Positions 30,110-39,952 of a DNA stretch of 64,000 bases are shown here, piece by piece. A program made the position numbers and the translations under genes. A model generated the notes under the pieces. That model did no database searches and was not told where the DNA came from. It saw nothing but the letters and a program-made list of their open reading frames with translations. Within the stretch, counting starts at the first letter, position 1; each line of letters opens with the position of its first letter. The DNA is from Actinobacteria bacterium HGW-Actinobacteria-4 (GTDB taxonomy: Bacteria > Actinomycetota > Actinomycetes > Actinomycetales > Demequinaceae): assembly GCA_002841315.1 (NCBI GenBank), contig PHEW01000003.1:1-64000 (forward strand). The letters run 5' to 3'.

Positions 30110-30925
30110 CTAGTCCGAGACCTGATTGACTTCGCGGTCGCTGAGGCCGTGGTCCTCTGGGTACTCGGCGGCTCCTGGTAGGTAGACCCAGTGCCAGGGT
30201 TCGTCGGCTGCCGTTGACTGCGGTTGGATCCATCCCCAGGCAGGGGCGTTGTCCTCGAGCCAGGCGATGGGATCTTGGCCCTGAGACGTCTCGCACAGGT
30301 CAATGGCGAGTCCGTAGCCGTGTGCGCTGGCCCCGGCTGGAACGCCGCGACGGCGTTGGACCTCGGCTTGCTTGTTGGCGTCACGGTAGCCCTCGAGGAC
30401 GCAGATGTCCTTCCCCAGCTCCGTCTTGAACTGCTCGTTGAGGTGCGCCAAGGAGACCGCGGCGTCGGCGCGCAGTTGGCTCTGAAGGTCCTTGAGGAGG
30501 CAGAGTTCGCCTTCGGGCACGTAGCCGTTCGCGACTCCAGTCGTGAAACCGATACGCGGGACTTCACAGCCCAGCGCGAACTCTGGCACAAAGTCGGCGC
30601 CAGGGGACGGGCTGGGTGCCGGGCTGGGCCCCACACTGGGCGCAATGTACGGCGTAGGGCTAGGCGCTGGGCTGGGTGAGGGGTCAAAGGTGGGGCTCGG
30701 GCTGGTGGTTCCTGGCTGGATAGGGTTCGCAGTGAACGCCTGCGCCGCGAGGGTTGCGCCGCCCGCTAGCCCCAAGGCCGCGACGGCGGTCACGCCCCCG
30801 CGAACCGCGCGGTGGCGGCGCACGGTGCGGGTGACGGCGGAGTGGTCGGTGGCGAGGCGGCGCTCGGCGAACTGGGCGGCTCCCAGGCGGTTCAAGGTGT
30901 TGAGGTGGGCGAATGCGGTGTTCAT
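30110..30925 (-). CDS. ECF-partner membrane protein with M15 D,D-carboxypeptidase ectodomain
   Basis: N-terminal module LNTLNRLGAAQFAERRLA...RRHRAVR + TM; M15 motifs SAHGYGLAIDL and EPWHW. Confidence 0.85.
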   Translation of the reverse strand: MNTAFAHLNTLNRLGAAQFAERRLATDHSAVTRTVRRHRAVRGGVTAVAALGLAGGATLAAQAFTANPIQPGTTSPSPTFDPSPSPAPSPTPYIAPSVGPSPAPSPSPGADFVPEFALGCEVPRIGFTTGVANGYVPEGELCLLKDLQSQLRADAAVSLAHLNEQFKTELGKDICVLEGYRDANKQAEVQRRRGVPAGASAHGYGLAIDLCETSQGQDPIAWLEDNAPAWGWIQPQSTAADEPWHWVYLPGAAEYPEDHGLSDREVNQVSD

Positions 30926-31536
30926 GCTGGTCCTCCTTGAGGGGTGCTGCGGGAGACGACTCGGACGTTCAGGTGCTCGTGGGGTTCCTCGGCCGGGTCG
31001 TGCGGCGGTGAGAAGTCAACGTCGGCGCAACGGGTACGCAAGGTGGCGACGGCATCGGACAGATAGCGCTTGACGGTGCCGGTGGCGAGGCCCAGTTGTG
31101 CGGCGACGCCGGCCACGGGGAGATCCTCGAGGTAGCGGAGGACCACGCAGGCTCGCTCGCGCGGGGGGAGCGTGAGGATCGCGGCGTGGAGGTCCAGGGC
31201 TTGCGCGACGTCATGGGCGTGGTCGCTGTGGACGGTCTTGAGGTGCGCGTGCGCGGTGGGGGAGTGGATGTCGCCTGGGTCGCCGTCGGCGCGTTGGGGG
31301 CGCACGGCTTTGCGGCGGGTGCCGTCGATGAACGCGGTGGTGATGGCGCGCTTGACGTAGGCGTGCGTGGCGTCCAGGCCGTCGTGGCGGCGGGTGCGGC
31401 GGAAGGCGCGGACCAGGGCGTCTTGGAGGAGGTCCTCGGCGGCGTCGGCGTCCCCGGTGAGCACGTACGCGTACCCGAAGAGGGCCGCGCCGCGCTCGCG
31501 GACCAGCGCGTCCAGCGCGCTCTTCCAACTGCTCAT
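30922..31536 (-). CDS. ECF RNA polymerase sigma factor (SigE-like), module 1
   Basis: LFGYAYVLTGDADAAEDLLQDALVRAF; LPPRERACVVLRYLEDLPVAGVAAQLGLATGTVKRYLSDA. Confidence 0.9.
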   Translation of the reverse strand: MSSWKSALDALVRERGAALFGYAYVLTGDADAAEDLLQDALVRAFRRTRRHDGLDATHAYVKRAITTAFIDGTRRKAVRPQRADGDPGDIHSPTAHAHLKTVHSDHAHDVAQALDLHAAILTLPPRERACVVLRYLEDLPVAGVAAQLGLATGTVKRYLSDAVATLRTRCADVDFSPPHDPAEEPHEHLNVRVVSRSTPQGGPA

Positions 31537-31674
31537 TGCTCTATGGTCCCGTAGGTCATGAATGCTAGAACGCAGTTGGGTGGGGTTGGGTTGGGTGAGT
31601 CGCGAGGCGCGCGATGAAGCGCTTGGGGTCAGAGACGCGCGCGTATAGCCTGAGCGCGTTGCTCGGGAGGCCCT

Positions 31675-31752
31675 TTGAGTAAGCAGATCAACGTAGTCGG
31701 AGCCGTCGTCATTGGAGACGGGGTCGTACGTCGCGCCCAGCTCGACGGGTGA
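31675..31752 (+). pseudogene. Truncated N-terminus of a MutT/Nudix gene (remnant)
   Basis: TTG-start LSKQINVVGAVVIGDGVVRRAQLDG*; resembles the first strand of MutT-like proteins, no Nudix box follows. Confidence 0.45.
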
Positions 31753-31847
31753 CCCGAGCGCTCGGAACGATGGCGTCTACGAGGCATTTCTCAAGTTTGC
31801 AGGCGTCGGGCACGTTAGATTAGTCCTGACAAGAGAGCGAGGGCACG

Positions 31848-33167
31848 ATGGCCGAGATCTCCGGTGCGAAAGTGAAGAACTCCTCGCGGCTAGAACTCAT
31901 GCAGGCTGTTGCCGCTGAGTTCGGCATTTCCGACTCGCCGAATGGTACGCAGCGGGCGAACGTCAACGCTCTACTGGACCGGGTCTGCGAATCGAGACTT
32001 CCGCCTCAATCCCGAGACGACGATGTAGCGCGCAAGACCGAGGCCCTGCTAGAACATGTTGGCTTGGTCTACGATCCGTTCTGGGACACCAACGAGGGAG
32101 CAGGGGGCGATCCTCTCGAGATCTCAGAGCGCGCCCTCTCGAGGATTCTGTGTTCCTTGCGCGCTTACCCGCGTTGCTTTCTACTAAACGTTTCCGACGC
32201 CGCTGTGGGCGCGAAGTGGGAAGTTGACCCAGAAACTCGTTACAGGTATGACAGCAACGTGACGGGTAGAGTTCCGTTCAACCAGGCGGGGCCGGGCAGT
32301 CGGATCATCTACTACTCGACAAGCAACTCCTCGACTCACCCGATGCACTTCACGGCGTCCGCCAGAGTACGCTACATCGCACCCTCGAAGGAGGGGACGT
32401 GGGAGGCGCAACTGACGGGATACACGCCGTTCACAAAGCCGGTTGCGAAGGGTCGTCTGGAGTTACCGGGCTGGAACGTTCAACACGCGATCACCGAGAT
32501 CTCGGCCGAGACCTTTGACCGCTTGGTTGAAGCGGGTGGGGGAGTTCCCGCGGTTGATACGCCTCCCTCGGCGGTCCCGGACCCGGGGCCTCGCGTGGTG
32601 CTCACTGATGAGCGCGAAGAGGGACTCATTGAAGCGCGACTTCATGAATTGTTTCCAGTCGGCGATACTGCACCGCGACTCGAAGTACCTCAACAGTTAC
32701 CCGGGGGTGAACTGCTTGGCAGCGCCCCCATCGAGCCGCAGTACATCAAGGACGGCGCCCGCCTGCGCAACGCGAGTGCGGGCCCGGTGTTCAAGAGGTC
32801 CGCGAAACCGGCACTCGATCGAATCGCCGAGAAGCGCGCGATCGACATCGTTCGAGCGTCACTCGCACTAGACGGTTGGGAATTGGTGCGCGACTGCCAG
32901 GCCGACGGGGTCGGGTATGACCTCGAATTCGCTCGTGAGGACCGTAGTCTTCATGTCGAGGTCAAGGGCATTCAAGGGATGCGCCTCGACTTCAATCTCA
33001 CGCCAAAGGAACTCTGGTGTGCGCAGAATGACAACAACTGGGTCCTGGTCGCGGTCACGAGTGTGTTGTCGCCGGAGAACTTCGCGCCGGTGCTCCTAAC
33101 GAGAGATCGCGTAGTCAACGCGAGGATGGTGGTCACCGGGTACCGCCTATCGGTCGGTAGTGGTTGA
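31848..33167 (+). CDS. DUF3883-type nuclease-like protein of the R-M island
   Basis: C-terminal GYDLEFAREDRSLHVEVKGIQG (PD-(D/E)XK-like D...ExK) as in DUF3883; central GSRIIYYSTSN... region of unknown fold. Confidence 0.65.
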   Translation: MAEISGAKVKNSSRLELMQAVAAEFGISDSPNGTQRANVNALLDRVCESRLPPQSRDDDVARKTEALLEHVGLVYDPFWDTNEGAGGDPLEISERALSRILCSLRAYPRCFLLNVSDAAVGAKWEVDPETRYRYDSNVTGRVPFNQAGPGSRIIYYSTSNSSTHPMHFTASARVRYIAPSKEGTWEAQLTGYTPFTKPVAKGRLELPGWNVQHAITEISAETFDRLVEAGGGVPAVDTPPSAVPDPGPRVVLTDEREEGLIEARLHELFPVGDTAPRLEVPQQLPGGELLGSAPIEPQYIKDGARLRNASAGPVFKRSAKPALDRIAEKRAIDIVRASLALDGWELVRDCQADGVGYDLEFAREDRSLHVEVKGIQGMRLDFNLTPKELWCAQNDNNWVLVAVTSVLSPENFAPVLLTRDRVVNARMVVTGYRLSVGSG

Positions 33168-33281
33168 CGAAAGTGAGAGCCTCGCTCAGTCGACAACGGG
33201 CGAGCGGGCGGCGTTGGCTTTGGTGGAGTACCTGTAGCTAGCCTCCCGTCATTGTCAGCACCGTGCGGTAGCTTAGGTTGC

Positions 33282-34754
33282 ATGGGATTCAGCTTCGTGG
33301 ACCTCTTCGCGGGTATCGGTGGCTTTCACGGGGCGCTATCCGCGCTCGGCGGCACCGGGGTGCTTGCATCTGAGATCGACCCGAAGCCTGCGGCGGTGTA
33401 CCGGCGGATGTGGGGTCTCGAGCCGGCTGGTGACATTCGCCGATTGGCGACTGACGTGCAAACCAACGTTCCCGAGCATGCGGTGCTGGTGGGCGGATTT
33501 CCTTGTCAGCCGTTCAGCAAATCGGGTCGTCAACTCGGCATGACCGAGATCCGCGGGCAAATGTTCAACGAGATACTCAAGATCCTCGAGGTGCGCAAGC
33601 CTCCCGTTGTGATGTTCGAGAATGTCCGGAACATCGCAGGGCCAAGGCAGCGCCCCGTTTGGGACGCTATCGTCCGCGGCCTACGGGAGGCGGGCTACCG
33701 TACTCCCTCAGAACCGTGTGTTTATTCGCCTCACCTGTTGTCGAGAGATCTCGGGGGTGCACCACAGACCCGGGACCGCGTCTACATCCTCGGGACCTAT
33801 GTGGGCCGGGACCGTGCGTTGCGGGAAACCGACGTTGCCCCGATAATCGGCCGAACTCCCTCAAATGGCTGGGACCCAACTACTTGGGACCTCGAAGCCG
33901 ACGTTCTGGAAGTGGATGCGGCGATTCGCGACCCGTTCTTGTATTCCCTTAGCCCAGATGAAACTGCGTGGATCGAAACGTGGAACGACTTCCTCGCGAG
34001 AACTGAAGGAGCCGCGTTGCCGGGGCATCCGTTGTGGAGTCAGTACTGGCGCGCGGACGCAATCGTCGATCGGCGCGCGCCATCGTGGAAGCAGCAGTTC
34101 GAACGGCAAAATATGGCCTTCTATGCGCGGAACAGAGGTGCGATAGACGGTTGGTTCCAGGCGAACCCTCAGGTCAGGGCGTTCCCACTGTCAAGGCAGA
34201 AGTTTGAGTGGCAAGCAGGGGACTATCCACGCGACCTAACTAAGTGCTTGATCCAACTGCGACCTTCGGGTGTGCGCGTGAAGAAGCCAAACTATGCTCC
34301 CGCACTCGTGGCGATGGGGCAAACGCCCATCGTGGGCTCGAGAATGCGGCGGCTAACCATTCGTGAATCGGCGAGGCTACAGGGCTTCCCTGATTGGTTC
34401 GACTTTGGTGACCAGCGGGTTGCCCTGAGCTACCGACAACTCGGCAACGCCGTCCACCCAGGGGTGGTCTATCTTCTGCTTCGTCAGCACATCCTCCAAG
34501 ACCGTGAGGACATTTCGGCATCTTCGCGATGGGGCGCTGACCTCGTGCGCTCGGCGGTCGCTGCACCGGCGGCGCTAGACCCGAACCACGGAGTGGTTCG
34601 TCGGATGATTGCCGTGGGCGAGGCTAGCTCGCCGAACGGGCAATCTCAAGGCGCGAGCCTGGGTCCTCGCCGTTACGTTGCGGAAGCCAAAGAGTCCGAC
34701 GCTCACGGAGTTTTCGACTGTTCCATCGGGACCAACGCACAGTTGGTCTCGTAG
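33282..34754 (+). CDS. DNA (cytosine-5-)-methyltransferase
   Basis: FVDLFAGIGGFHGAL, GGFPCQPFSKSG, FENVRNI, RESARLQGFPDWF, YRQLGNAVHP. Confidence 0.95.
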   Translation: MGFSFVDLFAGIGGFHGALSALGGTGVLASEIDPKPAAVYRRMWGLEPAGDIRRLATDVQTNVPEHAVLVGGFPCQPFSKSGRQLGMTEIRGQMFNEILKILEVRKPPVVMFENVRNIAGPRQRPVWDAIVRGLREAGYRTPSEPCVYSPHLLSRDLGGAPQTRDRVYILGTYVGRDRALRETDVAPIIGRTPSNGWDPTTWDLEADVLEVDAAIRDPFLYSLSPDETAWIETWNDFLARTEGAALPGHPLWSQYWRADAIVDRRAPSWKQQFERQNMAFYARNRGAIDGWFQANPQVRAFPLSRQKFEWQAGDYPRDLTKCLIQLRPSGVRVKKPNYAPALVAMGQTPIVGSRMRRLTIRESARLQGFPDWFDFGDQRVALSYRQLGNAVHPGVVYLLLRQHILQDREDISASSRWGADLVRSAVAAPAALDPNHGVVRRMIAVGEASSPNGQSQGASLGPRRYVAEAKESDAHGVFDCSIGTNAQLVS

Positions 34755-34763
34755 AGTTCTGCG

Positions 34764-35954
34764 ATGGCACTTTCCGCCCGAATGCCCCCGCTGCGCGAGT
34801 GGCAGTTGGTTGCGCTCGAGCGATGGAGCGAACATGGCCGCGGTGTAGCGAGTGTCGTCACTGGCGGCGGAAAGACAACATTCGCGATCTCCTGCGTAGC
34901 TCAACAGCTGTCACTGGACGCACGCCTCAGAGTCCTCGTTGTGGTGCCAACTCGCGCGTTGCAGGATCAATGGACTGTTGAGTTGGCGAGAGCCTTTGGA
35001 CTAGCCCACGGTGACATCGGTACCAGTGGCTCAGCGGTCCTCTCTTCTGATGAGCAAGTAGTGGTGCTCGTGGCGAATACTGCTCGCAAGGTCGTTCCAG
35101 CAATGGTCAGTAAGGACCGATGGATGGTTGTCGCCGACGAGTGTCACCGGTATGGCTCGCCGCTCAACCGGCTTGCGGTGCGCGGCGAATGGCGCTCGAC
35201 ATTGGGACTGTCCGCGACTCCAACTCGCGAGTACGACAATTGGTTCGAAGAGTTTGTTGCGTCCGAGCTGGGGCCGGTCATTTTCGAGTACGACCATGCC
35301 GACGCGCTTGCCGACGGCGTGCTGACACCGTTCGCGGTAGTCAACTACAAGGTCCCGCTGACGGAGTCGGAAGGCGCTGAGGTGGCGCGACTGACCCGCC
35401 GGATTGCGGCGTTGATGAGTGGCGCATCCGCGGAGACTGATGGTTCTCTGGAGAGAGTGCTTCAGGCGCGTGCGCGAGTTGTCCAGCGCGCGCGAGCGAG
35501 ATTGCCAGCCGCGGTGAAGATCATGGAGTACCACCGTGGCGAGAAGGCCATTGTCTTTCACGAATCCATAGATGCTGCCGATAGTTTGGCCTCGCTGTTA
35601 CGGGATGCGGGTCATCGTGTCGGAACATATCACTCCCGAATGGACAGCGCTGCAAGACTCCGCGACCTTTTTCTTTATCGCAACGGGCAGTCAGACGTAT
35701 TAGTCACCTGTCGAGCGCTCGACGAAGGCTTCGACGTGCCAGATGCAACGTTTGGGTTGATCTGCGCTTCGACTGCGAGCACTCGGCAGCGCATCCAGCG
35801 AATGGGGCGAGTACTCCGAAGCGCCACTGGAAAGTCGGCCGCGGTCGTAGCAACTATCTACGCGGGTGATGGAGAGCAAGGCAGGCTCGAAGACGAAGAA
35901 CTCGAACTTCAGGGAGTGGCAGAAGTTAAGTGGCTCGAGGTGGCATTCGGTTGA
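34764..35954 (+). CDS. SF2 DEAD/DEAH-type helicase
   Basis: VTGGGKTTFA, VVADECHRYGS, GLSATPTR, TCRALDEGFDVPDA, RIQRMGRVLRS. Confidence 0.92.
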   Translation: MALSARMPPLREWQLVALERWSEHGRGVASVVTGGGKTTFAISCVAQQLSLDARLRVLVVVPTRALQDQWTVELARAFGLAHGDIGTSGSAVLSSDEQVVVLVANTARKVVPAMVSKDRWMVVADECHRYGSPLNRLAVRGEWRSTLGLSATPTREYDNWFEEFVASELGPVIFEYDHADALADGVLTPFAVVNYKVPLTESEGAEVARLTRRIAALMSGASAETDGSLERVLQARARVVQRARARLPAAVKIMEYHRGEKAIVFHESIDAADSLASLLRDAGHRVGTYHSRMDSAARLRDLFLYRNGQSDVLVTCRALDEGFDVPDATFGLICASTASTRQRIQRMGRVLRSATGKSAAVVATIYAGDGEQGRLEDEELELQGVAEVKWLEVAFG

Positions 35955-36739
35955 GCAATTTCATCACGGAGACAGAGACCTACGAGCCAGTCCGCTTGCG
36001 CGAAGACGAGTTCGAGTCGTTGCTGGCTACCATGTTTGGTAAGTACGCCGTTGGGTGGCACTGGTTCGACTGCAAACCTCTTCTCGACAGTGAGTACGGC
36101 CGTGTGCGACCAGACGCAATTCTGCTCCATGAGACTGCTCGACGCTGGTGGGTGGTTGAGGTCGAGTTGGCCAGTCATCCTGAATCGCACTTCGATACTC
36201 AGTTCCGACAACTGGCTGCAGCCCGGTATGGTGCCGCTGTTGTCGAAGCGGTGAAGGCACCCATCCCGGCGGACCTGCTCGCCCACGCGCTCAAGCTTGC
36301 CGAGGATCTTCCTCCGGAGTTGCTCTGTGTAGCCGACGCTGCGACCGCGAACCTCACAAGGAGTTGTCGGACTCATGGATTCCGTCTCGCGACGATGACG
36401 CCGGCGCGGAGCAAGAATGGTGGCTATGGTTTGGCCGTAGACACATTTCCGGACGAACTGATTTCAAGCGACCGGAGAACTGAATACCCCTTGGTGCTTC
36501 AAGACGACCTTTGGGGCGGGCGGCTGTTCGCGCAGTTACCGAGGAATTTCCCCAACAAGCAGAGGGTTCGCCTCCGGCACAGGGGCCTGGTGCATGACAT
36601 CCGGATTTTTGCGATGGCAACCTCGCGCAGGGCGCTGCTGCCGCCAGATGTCGACGTCAAAGCACGTCAGTACCCTATGTTGGTTTCAGTGGATCCAGTT
36701 AACGACCTGTTTGAACTAGAGATGAGGAGCACGAAGTGA
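35930..36739 (+). CDS. Putative PD-(D/E)XK-like nuclease of the R-M island
   Basis: RVRPDAILLHETARRWWVVEVEL D-x(n)-ExE pattern; TTG start at about 35951 also possible. Confidence 0.55.
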   Translation: MARGGIRLSNFITETETYEPVRLREDEFESLLATMFGKYAVGWHWFDCKPLLDSEYGRVRPDAILLHETARRWWVVEVELASHPESHFDTQFRQLAAARYGAAVVEAVKAPIPADLLAHALKLAEDLPPELLCVADAATANLTRSCRTHGFRLATMTPARSKNGGYGLAVDTFPDELISSDRRTEYPLVLQDDLWGGRLFAQLPRNFPNKQRVRLRHRGLVHDIRIFAMATSRRALLPPDVDVKARQYPMLVSVDPVNDLFELEMRSTK

Positions 36740-38271
36740 CTGAGACGCTGGACACCTACGTTGAGATACGACCCGAGTCTGACATTTTGGAAACCTACCG
36801 CCGACTCTCGTATCTGCCGTGGTATGCGATCGCGGAGTTTGTTGACAATGCGACTTGGAACTTTGAGCAACACAAGGAAGCGATGTCTGAAGTATTGGGT
36901 GCTCCGGCAGAGTTGACAGTTGCGATCTTCTACGACCGAGACAAAGGAACCCTCAGTATCGCAGATGACTCTAATGGCATGGGTCTAGACGAGTTCAAGC
37001 GCGCAATGCAACTTGCGAAGCCGCCGACGAACACGAGTGGGCGATCTGAGTTCGGAATGGGCCTCAAGACCGCAGCGTGCTGGATGGGCCCTCGTTGGGA
37101 GGTCACGAGCAAGCGACTTGGTGACACGCTCGAGTTTCACTGTGGCGTCGACTTGGCGAGGCTGAAGGCCGACCGTCCTGAGAGCTTGAACATCGGAGTA
37201 CGTGGTGGGATCGACGAAGCAGCCCACTACACGAGAGTCGACATTGAAGGCATGCACGAGTACGACCGCGTCTTTGTGGGAAGAACTATCGGCAAGATTA
37301 AGAGTGAGCTCGCCTCGATCTACAGGCGGGACCTCCAAACAGGCCAGGTTCGCATCACCTTTAACGGGGAGACCTTGTCGTGGGATACGCCTTCCCTGCT
37401 AGACGAGCAGTTCGGGTCTGAGACTCGTGCTTGGCGAAAGCCAGTGAACTTCGAGGTTCATGGGCTCAGGGTGACTGGCTGGATCGGGCTGCTGGCCAAA
37501 GGTCGAGCTGCCGATGCGGGCTTCCATCTGTTTCGACGGGGGAGACTGATTCAAGGTGGACCGAGCCAGGGCTGGAAGCCCTGGGAGATATTCAAGGCGG
37601 TTAACAGCTTTCAGTCGCAACGACTGATCGGCGAACTTGACTTCGACGACTGGCGTGTAAGTCACACAAAGGACAGTCTGGACATGTCTGGCGCCGCCCA
37701 TGAAGAGTTGGTGGATCAGCTCGAAGCATTGTGCTCTGACTACATTGCAAAGGCGAAAGAGTCTCGCAAAGACGAGGGCCGCCCGGGCTTGAGCCGGGCG
37801 GCTGCGGAGTCCGTGGTCGAAGACACTCGTGACGACCTGGTCGATAGCGAAGAACTTGGTGCGGCTCTGGCAGTGATCGAGCAAGGAGTGTTCCCGAGTG
37901 ATGATCCCGACGAAACCGCGAGTGTTGAGGCTGTCAAGGAAGCGCTGGGAGACCCGGTAGAGATCAGGTTCGGTGGCACCGCATACCCGACGCTCAGCCT
38001 GGTGCTGAGTGACCTCAGCAGCGACTCGGAACCTCTCGCGCGCGTTGGCTTCCCAGCAGACGATGCTGTCACTCTCGTGCTCAATCTCAGACACCCGTTC
38101 GTCACACGCTTTGTCGGTGACGACGAACGAGCGATGAAACTCCTTGCGCATTCGCTGTATGTCGATGCGCTCGTCGAGCGGATCTCGAGAAAGCATCGGA
38201 ATCTTTCGCCGGCGCAATTGCGACTTGTGAAGGACAGTTTGCTCCGGGAACTCCGCTCGCACGAAGCCTAG
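36736..38271 (+). CDS. GHKL (HSP90/MutL/MORC-like) ATPase
   Basis: N-box AEFVDNATWN, G1 DDSNGMG, G2 GRSEFGMGLKTA; GTG start, 4-nt overlap with the upstream gene. Confidence 0.8.
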   Translation: MTETLDTYVEIRPESDILETYRRLSYLPWYAIAEFVDNATWNFEQHKEAMSEVLGAPAELTVAIFYDRDKGTLSIADDSNGMGLDEFKRAMQLAKPPTNTSGRSEFGMGLKTAACWMGPRWEVTSKRLGDTLEFHCGVDLARLKADRPESLNIGVRGGIDEAAHYTRVDIEGMHEYDRVFVGRTIGKIKSELASIYRRDLQTGQVRITFNGETLSWDTPSLLDEQFGSETRAWRKPVNFEVHGLRVTGWIGLLAKGRAADAGFHLFRRGRLIQGGPSQGWKPWEIFKAVNSFQSQRLIGELDFDDWRVSHTKDSLDMSGAAHEELVDQLEALCSDYIAKAKESRKDEGRPGLSRAAAESVVEDTRDDLVDSEELGAALAVIEQGVFPSDDPDETASVEAVKEALGDPVEIRFGGTAYPTLSLVLSDLSSDSEPLARVGFPADDAVTLVLNLRHPFVTRFVGDDERAMKLLAHSLYVDALVERISRKHRNLSPAQLRLVKDSLLRELRSHEA

Positions 38272-38585
38272 GAAAGATCTCTTCGTCACGAAACGGGTGC
38301 GTGCGACGGGAGTTGCGCCCGTCACTCGAATTGCCGCGCGGTGGTCTGGATTCTAGGAGACAGGATTTCGTTGTCGCCCGTGAAGTCACGCGAACAGCGC
38401 GGCACCTCAACGAGGCGATCGCTCGTCAGCGCATCGGACGTGCAATGGCTTGATGTCCTCGCCACCTCCGAAGTAAGGGTGCGGCTGAGTCGCGACTCCT
38501 TGACCTCTTAGGCAATAGACTCCATTACCTAGCGCGCCCACCATGGGAGCGGGCACCAACGCCCGCAACCAGGAAGGCAAACCCC

Positions 38586-39050
38586 ATGACCACGCAAACC
38601 ACCAGGCCGGCCGCAGCAACAACCACCACCACTCTCACCGCCCCCTCACACATCTACCCCGCCACGCTCCTCCAGCGCTCCATCACAGCCGACTACCTCC
38701 TAGCCATCCCCATGGCCCTCAACTTCACCGCCCTCGCATCACCGGCAGGCACCCTCCTAGGTCTCCCCACCAGCTTCACCCTGGGCCTGGGCATCTTCCT
38801 AATCTTCTGGGCCACCTTCATGTGGCGCGTGAGTCGCACCTCGCCCACCCCGCTCGCCGGCACGGTCACCATCCTCGCGGTCAACGTCGCATGGGTCGCG
38901 CTCAGCGTCGCCATCGCCGCCGGCGCCTGGTTCGAGCTCACCACCACCGGCATCGCCTTCGTGGCCGCCCAAGCAGTCGCCGTCACCGCGGTCACCACAC
39001 TCGAGGTGCTCGCCGCCCGCCACGTCTACCGGCCAGCCACCACCGCATGA
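38586..39050 (+). CDS. Hypothetical four-TM membrane protein
   Basis: Hydrophobic segments; ATGA overlap with downstream regulator. Confidence 0.6.
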   Translation: MTTQTTRPAAATTTTTLTAPSHIYPATLLQRSITADYLLAIPMALNFTALASPAGTLLGLPTSFTLGLGIFLIFWATFMWRVSRTSPTPLAGTVTILAVNVAWVALSVAIAAGAWFELTTTGIAFVAAQAVAVTAVTTLEVLAARHVYRPATTA

Positions 39051-39913
39051 CCACAACCGCCGGTCCCGCCGAGCACCTCGCCCCAGTGGGCGAGGTGCTG
39101 CGGCACTGGCGCGGCATTCGCCGGGTGAGCCAGATGGACACCGCGCACATGGTGCACGTCTCGCCCCGGCACCTCAGCTTTGTGGAGAACGGCCACGCCC
39201 GGGCCAGCCGCGAGCTGCTGCAGCGCCTGGGCCACGCCCTCGACATCCCGTTACGCGACCGCAACCGGTTGCTGCTCGCCACCGGCTACGCGCCCGAGTT
39301 TCGCGACCTCCACGCCGCGCCACACCACGACCCCGCGATGCTCGCCACCCTCCAACAGATCATGCAAGCCGCCGAGCCACTCCCCGCCATCGTGTTCGAC
39401 CGCCACTGGAACGTGGTGGCCCTCAACTCCGGCGCCGCGATCTTTGCCGAAGACGCCGCCCCACATCTGCTGACACCACCCCTGTCCACGCTCCGCCTGC
39501 TCGTGCACCCCCAGGGAATCGGCCACCGCATCGAGGACCGCGACCGCCTGTGCCGCAGCATGATCCACCGCCTGGAACGCCAGATCGCCGCCACCGGCGA
39601 CCCCACGCTCGCCGCCCTCCACGCCGAACTTGGCCAGCACCTCCCGGAAGCCACAGCAAAACCAGCCCCAGCATCGGCTGCCCACCACGCGAGCGATCTC
39701 GCGGAGTCCTTCCGCATCGCCTACCGGGGCCACGCGCTGTCCTTCATCAGCACGCTCGCGGTGATCGGTTCGCCGCGCGACGTGCTCGCGTCAGAGCTCG
39801 CCATCGAGACCTTCTATCCGGCCGATGCTCCCACGCGCGCCTTTCTCGCTCGCCCCGACGCCATCGCGCCCGAGCACCTCGCGATAGTCCGCGCGCTCAC
39901 GCCAGCGGGTTAG
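39047..39913 (+). CDS. XRE-family regulator with MmyB-like ligand-binding domain
   Basis: LRHWRGIRRVSQMDTAHMVHVSPRHLSFVENGHARASRELLQRLGHAL. Confidence 0.85.
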   Translation: MTTTAGPAEHLAPVGEVLRHWRGIRRVSQMDTAHMVHVSPRHLSFVENGHARASRELLQRLGHALDIPLRDRNRLLLATGYAPEFRDLHAAPHHDPAMLATLQQIMQAAEPLPAIVFDRHWNVVALNSGAAIFAEDAAPHLLTPPLSTLRLLVHPQGIGHRIEDRDRLCRSMIHRLERQIAATGDPTLAALHAELGQHLPEATAKPAPASAAHHASDLAESFRIAYRGHALSFISTLAVIGSPRDVLASELAIETFYPADAPTRAFLARPDAIAPEHLAIVRALTPAG

Positions 39914-39952
39914 CGGCCGAACAGGAATACCCGCACCCACTACCCTGAAAAC

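Noticed and set aside
31848-38271. DISARM or classical BREX assignment for the defence island
   Set aside because: No DUF1998 (DrmB), PLD (DrmC), PglX/PglZ or BrxC-like genes; the GHKL ATPase points to the MORC-type R-M group.
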